Shown: positions 43,632 to 51,776 of the stretch, one piece after another
Numbering within the stretch: the first letter of the stretch is position 1
Layout of the letters: every line of letters starts with the position of its first letter
Notes under the pieces: model-generated
Databases searched by the model: none
What the model saw: only the letters and a program-made list of their open reading frames with translations
Told to the model about the DNA's origin: nothing
From: Mariniphaga sp964559175
GTDB taxonomy: Bacteria > Bacteroidota > Bacteroidia > Bacteroidales > Prolixibacteraceae
Reading direction: 5' to 3'
Length of the DNA stretch: 64,000 nt
Assembly (NCBI GenBank): GCA_964559175.1
Contig: CAZLGT010000014.1
Span: 1-64,000 of the forward strand
Program-made: the position numbers and the translations under genes

Positions 43632-44567
43632 CTATAAAATGTTCATTCCGTCGAGCACGTCCATTATACCCTTTACAGCATTTGCCGAGTCGTGAAGCAG
43701 TTGTTTTTCATCGTCGTTTAAGGCAACTTCAATAACTTCTTCAACGCCGTTTTTACCCAGTTTTACCGGCGAACCCACAAACATGTTGTTCAGGCCGTAT
43801 TCGCCTTCCAGTTTTACGCAGCAGGGGAAGATGCGTTTCTGGTCCATCACAATGGCTTCCACCATTTGTGCTGCTGCTGCTCCGGGTGCGTACCAGGCCG
43901 AAGTTCCCATCAGGTTAACCAGCTCGCCGCCGCCTTTTTTGGTGCGGTCAACAATAGCATTCAGCTTTTCTTCGTCAATGAGTTCGGTTACCGGAATGCC
44001 GGAAACAGTCGTGTATCGCGGCAGCGGAACCATGGTGTCGCCGTGGCCACCCATAAGTAAAGCCTGAATATCGAGCGGTGAAATATCGAGCGCTTCGGCA
44101 AGAAATGCCCGGTAACGGGCTGTATCCAGAATTCCGGCCATTCCCATCACTTCATTTTTTGGTTTTTTGGCAGTAACATAAGCGGCATAAGTCATTACAT
44201 CCAGCGGATTGGAGACAATAATGATTTTTGCTTTCGGGGAGTATTTCACTACATTTTCAGTAACGCTTTTAACGATGCCGGCGTTAATGGAAATGAGGTC
44301 GTCGCGACTCATTCCGGGTTTGCGCGGCACGCCGGAAGTAATAACTACAACTTCCGAGTCGGCAGTTTTCGAATAATCGTTGGTTGAGCCAACCAAACGT
44401 GTATTGTAATAATTCACCGGGGCAGTCTGCCATAAATCCAGGGCTTTGCCTTCCGCAATACCTTCTTTAATATCAACTAAAACAACTTCTTTTACAATGT
44501 TTTTTTCAGCGACTACCTGTGCGCAGGTTGCTCCAACATTTCCGGCTCCAATAACTGTTACTTTCAT
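43632..44567 (-). CDS. mdh: Malate dehydrogenase (LDH-like type)
   Basis: A 311-residue NAD-dependent TCA-cycle enzyme. It has the GAGNVGATCAQ dinucleotide loop, VLVDIKEGIAEGKALDLWQ, substrate Arg residues in GVPRKPGMSRDDL, and catalytic His in LMGGHGDTMVPL. Arg at the specificity loop (PRKPGMSR) favours malate over lactate. A longer frame starts upstream, but MKVTVIGAGNVG is the family start. It has its own terminator and a -7 box. Confidence 0.95.
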   Translation of the reverse strand: MKVTVIGAGNVGATCAQVVAEKNIVKEVVLVDIKEGIAEGKALDLWQTAPVNYYNTRLVGSTNDYSKTADSEVVVITSGVPRKPGMSRDDLISINAGIVKSVTENVVKYSPKAKIIIVSNPLDVMTYAAYVTAKKPKNEVMGMAGILDTARYRAFLAEALDISPLDIQALLMGGHGDTMVPLPRYTTVSGIPVTELIDEEKLNAIVDRTKKGGGELVNLMGTSAWYAPGAAAAQMVEAIVMDQKRIFPCCVKLEGEYGLNNMFVGSPVKLGKNGVEEVIEVALNDDEKQLLHDSANAVKGIMDVLDGMNIL

Positions 44568-44633
44568 TTTGACTATGAGTTTATTACATATTACAAATAA
44601 AACAAATAAAATACAATTTGTTTTTGAGAAGCG

Positions 44634-44641
44634 CAAAGATA
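44634..44641 (-). promoter_or_regulatory. Putative -7 promoter box for mdh
   Basis: On the minus strand TATCTTTG fits TAnnTTTG exactly, 67 bp upstream of the mdh ATG. The -33 box is not clear. Confidence 0.5.
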
Positions 44642-44660
44642 ATTGAAATATTATTGTGAA

Positions 44661-44702
44661 AAATGATAAAACCGGCGTAGCTATGGTTTAAAAATCCGGT
44701 TT
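44661..44702 (-). terminator. Likely terminator after the DUF5916 gene
   Basis: AAACCGG (44669-44675) pairs with CCGGTTT (44696-44702), and the minus-strand exit side is T-rich (TTTATCATTTTT). It lies between the DUF5916 stop and the mdh promoter. Confidence 0.5.
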
Positions 44703-44728
44703 AACATTTTGATAAAATAAACTTTCCT

Positions 44729-46900
44729 TTAGTTAAACCAGTATGTGACTTTCAGTACAAGCGCCCGGTTCCGCGAGTTCCAGTTCCCGGGAATGTAATT
44801 GTCGGTGTAAACCACAAAAAAATCGGAAACCGGCTGGTAGCGCCATTGAAACCGCATGTTTATATTCATGTTGTCCATCTGCTCGTTGTACTGCACAAAA
44901 GTGGTCCAGAAAATATTTTCGGAAAAAGTAACATCGAGTTTGGGTCCCAGCAGCCAAAACTGAGTCCGTTCAAATGGCTGCGGCAAATGAAGATCGGTGT
45001 AATTAAAGTTAAGCGCAAAATTAATATAGGGCTGATAACGGTATCCTAATTGTCCGGTAATATATTGAATTTCACCGTTATAGAATGTTCCCTTCGATGC
45101 TTCGGCATTCCATCTAAACAAGTTTTGCGAAGGGGAGGAGTAAACAATAAAAGCGCCCCCAAAATTGTATTTTTCGCCAGCCGATAAGTAGTGTTCACTG
45201 ATTTGGGTAGGGTCAAAATCATTTTCCAGTTCCACAAAATAATCTTTAAATCCTGCCATAAGCATGGCCCTGCTCTGAAACTCGAACTGGTAGCTGAAGG
45301 TATTTTCATGTTCAATTTTATGGTATTCCTTGTTGAAATAATTTTCCAGTTCAATGTTGAATCCGTGGCTTACAACCCGTTTGTTGGGAACAAAAAGGTA
45401 GGTAAATTCCGGCCCCCAGAAGTTGTACCCTTTACGCCTTACATACCCTGTTTCGGCCAGGTAATTTTCTCCAACCGAAGTTTGCGACAATCGTGCCTGT
45501 ATGTTCTTGGTGTTGTAGGCGAGGGTAGCCCCCTGCGAATATTGCTTTTTCGGATTTTCGGGTTGAAACGAACGGTGGTAAAAAAACTTTCCGCTCCAGA
45601 AGTTGTTACTGCTTGCCAGGTTATAGTCGAAACCGGCCACCCGGTTAAACAACGTTGTATCGGCAGGCTGGTTCAGGTATTCTTTATTTACCAAAATGAA
45701 CCCGATATTTGAACGGGCAAACACTTTTTTCTGAACCGAAGCCACAGTATAATTTCGTGCCAGGTGTTCACTGGTTTTTTGGGTTGTCATGTTCATGAAG
45801 CCGATACGCCAGTCGTTACCTACTTTTCCGCTTAACCGGGCACCTGCCAGTACCGGCGCATCCAGCCCGATGCGGCGCGAAAAAAACGGTGTTACCGTAT
45901 TGTATCCATATCCTGAAAAAAGGTCGCTGTTTTCGAGAAAGAACTGCCGTTTTTCGGGGAAAAACAGTTCGAACCGGTCGATGTTGGTTACCTGCTGATC
46001 GACTTCCACCTGTGCAAAATCAGGATTGTAGGTCAAATCGAGGTTCATGGAAGAGGAAATTCCAACTTTCGCATCGAATCCAAAATCTTTGTGGTATTCA
46101 GCTCCGGTACCTGCCTCGTAGTCGTTGGCAAATCCTCCGTAAACATAAGGAATCAGTGAGAACTGCATAGTCGATTTGGGCAGCGGCTCATCGAATCGCA
46201 TAATGCCGGTATAGGCCAGCGAGGCTGTGGGGAATTGCCTTGGAACCGGCGCCCAGCTTGATTTTTCGTTGGTTTTTAAATCGAGCCGGCTGAAGTTTAC
46301 ATTCCAGCGCTGACCGCCCGAAGGATAACGGATTGAACGAAACGGAATACGCATTTCGGCAATCCATTTGTCGTCGTAATGTTCGGTTTTCGATTCCCAT
46401 TTGGCGTCCCAGTCAAGGTTAACAGCCGAACCGTCGCTCATGGTACCGTCCCATTTGGCGCCCGATGCTGAAATGCCGAATGAAAAGCCGTTGGTCTGGT
46501 CGAGAAAAGTATCGAAAAAAGAAAGAAAGTTGTCGTTGTTTCCAAAACTGAAGTCGCGGCGAAACGATTCCATGATGCGTTTCCCGGGAATGGTATCATA
46601 AAATACAAAGGCCATGTAAAGCGCCTTGTCGTCGTAAGTCATCATCACCTCCGACTGCTGAGTGGGGTAACCGGTATCTACCGGCAGAACCAGGAAAAAC
46701 GGAGCCGCTTTTTGGGCAGTCAGCCAGTCGGGTTCATCCAAAACGCCATCAATACTGATTTCACCCTGCATTTTTTTTACATGATATACAAAATCCTTAT
46801 TAAACGTGTCGATGATGGTGTCCTTTCTCGATTTTTCAATAGAGCTGGCCTCTGCCGAAACACAAAATAAGGCCAGTAAAAACAAAACAATTATCCTCAT
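44729..46900 (-). CDS. DUF5916 family protein with an N-terminal CBM9-like domain
   Basis: A 723-residue exported protein with a signal peptide (LFCVSAEA). Residues about 40-220 form a carbohydrate-binding-module-9-like domain (GEISIDGVLDEPDWLTAQKAAPF ... VMMTYDDKALYMAFVFYD ... WIAEMRIPFRSIRYP). The rest matches DUF5916, a likely outer membrane beta-barrel: NPDFAQVEVDQQVTNIDRFELFFPEKRQFFLEN is diagnostic, and the chain ends LVLKVTYWFN with a terminal aromatic region. The family function is unknown. The ATG at 46900 was chosen because it gives a clean signal peptide. A -7 box lies 38 bp upstream. Confidence 0.87.
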   Translation of the reverse strand: MRIIVLFLLALFCVSAEASSIEKSRKDTIIDTFNKDFVYHVKKMQGEISIDGVLDEPDWLTAQKAAPFFLVLPVDTGYPTQQSEVMMTYDDKALYMAFVFYDTIPGKRIMESFRRDFSFGNNDNFLSFFDTFLDQTNGFSFGISASGAKWDGTMSDGSAVNLDWDAKWESKTEHYDDKWIAEMRIPFRSIRYPSGGQRWNVNFSRLDLKTNEKSSWAPVPRQFPTASLAYTGIMRFDEPLPKSTMQFSLIPYVYGGFANDYEAGTGAEYHKDFGFDAKVGISSSMNLDLTYNPDFAQVEVDQQVTNIDRFELFFPEKRQFFLENSDLFSGYGYNTVTPFFSRRIGLDAPVLAGARLSGKVGNDWRIGFMNMTTQKTSEHLARNYTVASVQKKVFARSNIGFILVNKEYLNQPADTTLFNRVAGFDYNLASSNNFWSGKFFYHRSFQPENPKKQYSQGATLAYNTKNIQARLSQTSVGENYLAETGYVRRKGYNFWGPEFTYLFVPNKRVVSHGFNIELENYFNKEYHKIEHENTFSYQFEFQSRAMLMAGFKDYFVELENDFDPTQISEHYLSAGEKYNFGGAFIVYSSPSQNLFRWNAEASKGTFYNGEIQYITGQLGYRYQPYINFALNFNYTDLHLPQPFERTQFWLLGPKLDVTFSENIFWTTFVQYNEQMDNMNINMRFQWRYQPVSDFFVVYTDNYIPGNWNSRNRALVLKVTYWFN

Positions 46901-46937
46901 TTCAGAAAAAAGTTTAATCAATTTAGGTGTAAGTGCG

Positions 46938-46945
46938 CAAAGATA
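46938..46945 (-). promoter_or_regulatory. Putative -7 promoter box for the DUF5916 gene
   Basis: On the minus strand TATCTTTG fits TAnnTTTG and lies 38 bp before the chosen ATG. A weak TTG at 18 bp spacing (46964-46966) may be the -33 box. The longer reading frame would start inside this promoter, which argues against it. Confidence 0.5.
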
Positions 46946-47155
46946 TTTATTCTTTGAAGAATACAACAACAGATTTTTTAAAGAATTTCATCCAATAAAA
47001 AATGGCAGGTACGATTTAATCCATAAATTTGTGTTCATTTCAACTTAACCAACGCAAAAATGGAACATTCAGATAATCAACTATTTCTTACTGTTTTTTT
47101 TAACCAGCCCAAAATGTAAAAAAAATGGGTTGCTGAAAGAAACGGAAACATTAGC

Positions 47156-47773
47156 ATGGAATTTTCAGGGTTTCACGATACGTATTCCACCACGGCGCTC
47201 GAATGCGCCATCATGCTTAAAGATACCCTGGAAGACATTAAACATCGGGAAAAACTGGAACACGCCGCTTGGTTTAAACCCAGGGAAGAATACCAGCGTG
47301 TGATGGATTGTATTGAATTTTTAAAACCATTTTCACAAAATGTCGATATCGATTATGCTCAAAACAGCACTCTGGTTTATGTTTTTACTAAAGGAGATGA
47401 ATACATTAGTGAAGAGGAAATGCAGGAGTACCTTAAAGAAGGATATCGTTTAATTGACCTTCAATTAATCAACTCGGTTTACCGGCGCAATGAAACGGAA
47501 GTCCGGGATTTATTAAAAAAAGGAGCAAATCCGTTTATCGATCCTTGTGACAAAAAAGAGGAAAGTGTAATATTGGATGGTCTGGAAGCAGATGAATCAT
47601 TTGCTTTTACGCAAATCATGGCTTATCGAAATGATCCGGTAACAAAGAGAAAATATACCGATGACACTGTTTTTCATCTTTTCCACTTACTCTATCAGGC
47701 AGGCAGTTCCAGCCGTTTGTTCCGGGTAATTCTCTCAGAAAATAAAATCCGGCAGGATTATCCGACACAATGA
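47156..47773 (+). CDS. Hypothetical protein with a single ankyrin-like motif
   Basis: A 205-residue soluble, helix-rich protein without signal peptide or membrane helices. One stretch, INSVYRRNETEVRDLLKKGANPFIDP, resembles a lone ankyrin repeat (the LLKKGANP turn is typical). The N-terminal half (TALECAIMLKDTLEDIKHREKLEHAAWFKPREEYQRVMDCIEFLK) is amphipathic helix. I do not recognise the family. It precedes dinD by 115 bp in the same direction, in a stretch that also holds a broken antitoxin, so it may be accessory. Confidence 0.6.
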   Translation: MEFSGFHDTYSTTALECAIMLKDTLEDIKHREKLEHAAWFKPREEYQRVMDCIEFLKPFSQNVDIDYAQNSTLVYVFTKGDEYISEEEMQEYLKEGYRLIDLQLINSVYRRNETEVRDLLKKGANPFIDPCDKKEESVILDGLEADESFAFTQIMAYRNDPVTKRKYTDDTVFHLFHLLYQAGSSSRLFRVILSENKIRQDYPTQ

Positions 47774-47888
47774 GTGTAAAACAATTGTTGAAAAGGTCAT
47801 GAAATAAAGTGAAGCAGAGGTAATGGAATTTATTAATTTGGTAATGGAAAAATTAAATCTAAACATTAAAACGCAGAAACACAATGAT

Positions 47889-48734
47889 ATGAAAATTGAA
47901 GTTATTGCAGAATTACAGAAGACATTTGCACAGTATGTGCATGAAGAAAATGAAATAGAGTATTGGTTAGCCCGTGAACTACAGGAACTACTTGGATATT
48001 CCAAATGGGAAAATTTTGCCAAAGTAATCGAAAAAGCTGTCATTGCCTCTATCAATTCAGGGCAAAATAAAGATGATCATTTTCTAGGTGTGAAAAAGGA
48101 AATTGAAATGCCGAAAGGCGGCAAAAAGGTGATTGACGATATTATGCTTACGCGCTACGCTTTTTATTTAATTGCCCAGAATGGCGATCCGCGAAAGGAA
48201 CAGATTGCTTTTGCAATGAGTTATTTTGCCCTGCAAACACGCAAACAGGAGCTGCTCGAAAAAAGAATAAATGAAATTGAACGGGTTCGCGTCAGGAAAA
48301 AACTATCTGAAACCGAAAAGGAATTATCCGGAATTTTGTATGAACGTGGCGTTGACAGCAAAGGATTTGCCCGGATTCGAAGCAAAGGAGATAACGCGCT
48401 GTTTGGTGGGTATTCTACAAATTCAATGAAATATAAATTGTCGGTACCCAAAAACCGACCCCTGGCTGATTTTTTGCCAACCATTACCATTAAAGCCAAA
48501 GATTTTACTGATGAAATTACAAATTTCAATGTGCAGAAGAACAATATGAAAGGAGAGAATAAAATTGCCGGTGAACACATTAAAAACAATAAAGGGGTAA
48601 GAAAATTGCTGTTGGATAGGGGAATCAGGCCGGAAGAACTACCAGCAGAAGAAGACATTAAAAAGGTTGAACGACGGCTTAAGTCTGAGGATAAAAAATT
48701 ATTGAAAGGCAATAAACCATTGAAAAACAAGTGA
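47889..48734 (+). CDS. dinD: DNA-damage-inducible protein D (DinD)
   Basis: A 281-residue protein. The N-terminal BRO/DinD-type domain has EYWLARELQELLGYSKWENFAKVIEKA, DHFLGVKKEIEMPKGGKKVIDDIMLTRYAFYLIAQNGDPRKEQIAFAMSYFALQTRKQEL, and the later segment SETEKELSGILYERGVDSKGFARIRSKGDNALFGG. E. coli DinD is SOS-regulated and affects RecA, but no recognisable LexA box is seen here. The start at 47889 matches homologous N-termini; an ATG at 47823 would add 22 residues. DinD-like genes are frequent in mobile or defence-rich regions. Confidence 0.9.
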   Translation: MKIEVIAELQKTFAQYVHEENEIEYWLARELQELLGYSKWENFAKVIEKAVIASINSGQNKDDHFLGVKKEIEMPKGGKKVIDDIMLTRYAFYLIAQNGDPRKEQIAFAMSYFALQTRKQELLEKRINEIERVRVRKKLSETEKELSGILYERGVDSKGFARIRSKGDNALFGGYSTNSMKYKLSVPKNRPLADFLPTITIKAKDFTDEITNFNVQKNNMKGENKIAGEHIKNNKGVRKLLLDRGIRPEELPAEEDIKKVERRLKSEDKKLLKGNKPLKNK

Positions 48735-48783
48735 AAAGAGTATATTTATCCTTCAGTTTTTGTATCCAGTTTATTGAAAAAAA

Positions 48784-49020
48784 TTATACCGATTTCAATT
48801 TCTCAGAAATCCAAAATTTAATTAGGGATTGCCTTGTAACACCTAATTTCATCGCCTGCTGATCCAGCTTTTGAATCATCCATTTGGGAAAATCCACGCA
48901 TACACGTCTGGTTTCAAGTTTTTCCCGTCTGGCAGTTTTTAAATCCCAAAATTCTGTGATATCCTTTCCTTCTTCAAAAAGTTTATCAAATTCCTATGTC
49001 GTTACAGGTTTCTTTTTCAT
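48784..49020 (-). pseudogene. CopG/BrnA-type antitoxin pseudogene with an early stop
   Basis: A 78-codon frame reads MKKKPVTT, then a TAG at codon 9 (48994-48996), then EFDKLFEEGKDITEFWDLKTARREKLE, then the ribbon-helix-helix part VCVDFPKWMIQKLDQQAMKLGVTRQSLIKFWISEKL. The end is a typical CopG-like DNA-binding antitoxin. No alternative start follows the TAG until the middle of the fold, so it should be non-functional unless the stop is read through or is a sequencing error. No toxin gene is recognised next to it. Confidence 0.7.
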
Positions 49021-49196
49021 TTTTCTCCGAATTAATGGTTGAAATACCTTTCCAGCACATACTCTGGCTGGTGCTGGTCGGCAATTTACAAACTAGCCTG
49101 AAACAAAAAGGTACATCGGGAATGATTCAAAAAGAAACGGGGGTGAACCATGTTCCGGGAAAACTGTTTGATAGATCAGAATATTTATTAATCAAC

Positions 49197-49745
49197 ATGA
49201 AAATGGAAACAAAAGAAAAAACAAAATGGGTATTGGACCCGGCACACAGCGAAATTTTATTTAAGGTGAAGCACCTGATGATTACCAATGTGAAGGGTGA
49301 GTTCAGGAAATTTTCTGCAGAAGCGGTTTCAGAAGGAAATGATTTCAGTTCAGCCAAAGTGAATTTAATCATTGATACAGCTTCGGTTTTTACCAACAAC
49401 GACGACCGCGACAATCACCTGAAAAGCGCCGATTTTTTCGATGTGGAAAATCACAAGGAACTTACTTTCAAATCCACAAAACTTAAAAAAGTGGACGATG
49501 ATGAATACAAACTGACGGGTCTGCTGACCATAAAAGGCATTGCCAAAGAAGTTACCCTCGATGTTGAATTTGGTGGAATTATGAAAGACCCCTGGGGTAA
49601 TGACAAAGCGGGATTTTCGCTGGAAGGAAAAATCAATCGCAAGGAATGGGGTCTGAACTGGAATGCAGCCCTCGAAGCCGGTGGTGTACTGGTAGGCGAC
49701 GAAGTAAAAATCAGCGCCGAAGTGCAGTTTGCAAAACAGGCGTAA
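49197..49745 (+). CDS. YceI-family lipid-binding protein
   Basis: A 182-residue lipocalin-like YceI protein. Features are KWVLDPAHSEILFKVKHLMITNVKGEF at the start, the repeated strand pattern NLIIDTASVFTNNDDRDNHLKSADFFDVENHKELTFKSTKL, LLTIKGIAKEVTLDVEFGG, and GFSLEGKINRKEWGLNWN. YceI proteins bind polyisoprenoid or amphiphilic molecules. No signal peptide is seen at the chosen start (MKMETKEKTK), so it should be cytoplasmic. A long upstream extension in frame has no family similarity and was dropped. Confidence 0.9.
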   Translation: MKMETKEKTKWVLDPAHSEILFKVKHLMITNVKGEFRKFSAEAVSEGNDFSSAKVNLIIDTASVFTNNDDRDNHLKSADFFDVENHKELTFKSTKLKKVDDDEYKLTGLLTIKGIAKEVTLDVEFGGIMKDPWGNDKAGFSLEGKINRKEWGLNWNAALEAGGVLVGDEVKISAEVQFAKQA

Positions 49746-49747
49746 TT

Positions 49748-51667
49748 TTATTCTCTGAATTCCGGGTTGTTTGGTACCAGTCCCAAACTTCCCAGGAAAT
49801 CCATACACGCCGCCCGCACATTGTAATCCCGGTCGTCCATTTCCCTTACTTCCCAAATAGTTTCAACAAAAGGTTCTCTTTGGGCCGGATCAATATATAG
49901 CAGGGAATAAACAGCCATTAGCGAAATATCGAGGTTTTCGTGGGCACAGAATTTTTTCAGGTTTTTTTCGGCTGTTTTGTTGTTGAACATCCCGTAAGCA
50001 ATGGCCGAGGCAAGGACTGCCACCGGCGGATATTCATCATCCATCGCCTTCAATATATTTTCTGAAAATGGTTTTAGTGTTTCAGGATTTTGGCTACGCA
50101 AACCCAAAATGGCCCAGTAACGGATTATCGGATTGTCGTCTGAAAGTAATTCAATTTGTTTTTCAGCAACCTCTTTTCCCCGGAATCCCGACAGAGAAGT
50201 GGCTTCGTAAATTTCTTCCAACGGGTATTTTTCTTTGTTGAGCCGAAATTCATAGGCTGTTGTGGTATCCGAAAGCAAGCCGATTTCATATTCGGGCAAG
50301 AACATTACATCGCGCGATTTCAGCACTTCCTCTTTTAAAAGGGAACGCATTTTTTCTATGACCGGCTGAAATTCCTGGTCATCAGCCAGGTTTCGGGTTT
50401 CCCACAAATCGTTTTCAATATCAAAAAGAAATTCGGCAGGACGTGGTTCGAACAGGCTTTTTTGTAACGCATTGAGTTTATTTTCAGCCAAATCTTTCCG
50501 CATCTGCTGTTTGATATCTCCAATTTCCATGTAGCGAATGTAGCTGGCTTCGTAAATGTAAGGCATGTAGTTCCGCGAATAAACAAACCGGCCATCGGTT
50601 ACGGTGCGCACCATGTCGATGCCGTTGTCGGAACGATCAGAAGACAAATTGAGGTGATTCACGGGTTCTGAACGTTTTTTCCCCAGAAATGATCTGCCTT
50701 CCAAATGTTCGGGAATTTCACCTCCGGCCAGGCTGATTAGGGTGGGGGCCAGGTCGGTAAAATCTACGAGTTCGCTGGTTATCACGCCGCCGGTTCCCCA
50801 TGGCGACAGATGTTTGTATATTTCAGGAAACCAAATGATAAACGGAACGCGGTAACCGTAGTTGATTCCATTGGTTTTTCCGCGTGGCATTCCTTCTCCA
50901 TGGTCGGCATAAAAAAAGATGATGGTGCTGTCTTTCAGGTTGTCTGCTTCCAACCGCGCCAGCAACTCGGCTATCCGGTTGTCGGTAAGTTTTATGGAAT
51001 TGTAAACCCGTGCAAACTGTTTCCGCATTTCGGGACTGTCGCGGTAAAAGGGGGGCATTTCAAATTCGTTTTCACCAATCCGTTCTTCAGGTGAAAGGTG
51101 TTCGAGCACATTTTTCAGGTACCAGTCGTAGGTTTCTGTCATGGTGCGCGACTGGTGCGATTCATTGTAGTTGAACACGGCAAAAAACGGTTGTCCGGGT
51201 TTGCGGTCCCACCAGCCTGCTTTGTTGGAGCTTTCGCTCCAGGCTTCTTTTATGAATGCATTTTCATTTTGAACGTTGTAATCCGTTTTTACATTGTTTG
51301 TGGTGTAATAGCCCTGCTGCTGAAGGTAATACGGAAAACCTTTGATGAACTCCGGAACCGGGTATTTGCTGCGGTGGTTTCCGGTGCCGGCTTTATAGGT
51401 TTTTACGCCGGTAATGATAGCAGTCCGGCTGGGAGAACAAACAGTTCCTGTGGAGAAGGCATTGGTAAAGCGGACACCTTCTTCAGCCAGCTTGTCAATG
51501 ACCGGAGTTCTGGCATTTTCATCGCCATAACACCCGATAAACTGTGGCGAAGTATCTTCAATGGTCACCCACAGGATGTTGGGTTTGGGAAGTTCTTCCT
51601 TCTGGTTGCATTTTAAAAACAGGGCAAGAATGGCTAACAGGCTGATGAAAAGAGTTTTATTGTTCAT
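49748..51667 (-). CDS. Sulfatase with a C-terminal HEAT-like domain, lipoprotein
   Basis: A 639-residue formylglycine-dependent sulfatase. The lipobox is LFLKC (Cys 20), the metal site begins NILWVTIEDTSPQFIGCYGD, and the Cys-type maturation motif is CSPSRTAIITG (Cys 77, converted to formylglycine). FYADHGEGMPRGK holds further metal ligands. Residues about 510-630 form helical HEAT-like repeats (NPIIRYWAILGLRSQ, YPPVAVLASAIAYGMF, LDISLMAVYSLLYID). It removes sulfate from a glycan, on the cell surface or in the periplasm. It starts the carbohydrate-related minus-strand block at its 3' end. Confidence 0.92.
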   Translation of the reverse strand: MNNKTLFISLLAILALFLKCNQKEELPKPNILWVTIEDTSPQFIGCYGDENARTPVIDKLAEEGVRFTNAFSTGTVCSPSRTAIITGVKTYKAGTGNHRSKYPVPEFIKGFPYYLQQQGYYTTNNVKTDYNVQNENAFIKEAWSESSNKAGWWDRKPGQPFFAVFNYNESHQSRTMTETYDWYLKNVLEHLSPEERIGENEFEMPPFYRDSPEMRKQFARVYNSIKLTDNRIAELLARLEADNLKDSTIIFFYADHGEGMPRGKTNGINYGYRVPFIIWFPEIYKHLSPWGTGGVITSELVDFTDLAPTLISLAGGEIPEHLEGRSFLGKKRSEPVNHLNLSSDRSDNGIDMVRTVTDGRFVYSRNYMPYIYEASYIRYMEIGDIKQQMRKDLAENKLNALQKSLFEPRPAEFLFDIENDLWETRNLADDQEFQPVIEKMRSLLKEEVLKSRDVMFLPEYEIGLLSDTTTAYEFRLNKEKYPLEEIYEATSLSGFRGKEVAEKQIELLSDDNPIIRYWAILGLRSQNPETLKPFSENILKAMDDEYPPVAVLASAIAYGMFNNKTAEKNLKKFCAHENLDISLMAVYSLLYIDPAQREPFVETIWEVREMDDRDYNVRAACMDFLGSLGLVPNNPEFRE

Positions 51668-51684
51668 TTTAATATTGTTGTTTT

Positions 51685-51710
51685 CTGCGATTCTACGCGC
51701 AATCTGCGAG
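51685..51710. repeat. Dispersed CAGATT/ACGCAGA-type intergenic repeat, copy 2
   Basis: CTGCGATTCTACGCGCAATCTGCGAG is, on the other strand, a variant of the CGCAGATT-periodic motif seen near 33495, 56407 and 58508. It lies in the 109-bp gap between two minus-strand genes. Confidence 0.45.
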
Positions 51711-51776
51711 AGAAAATCCTAAAAATAATCGGCGGTTCGCCCGAATGGATGCCTTCGGCAGAAACCACCGCACCCG

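Noticed and set aside
45191..45712. A 173-codon plus-strand frame opposite the DUF5916 gene
   Set aside because: It is antisense to a convincing outer membrane protein gene and has no family similarity, promoter or ribosome site.
49021..49196. Remnant of a toxin gene upstream of the CopG-type pseudogene
   Set aside because: The minus-strand translation (ending PEYVLERYFNH) has no recognisable toxin motif, and the stretch may simply be the YceI leader region.
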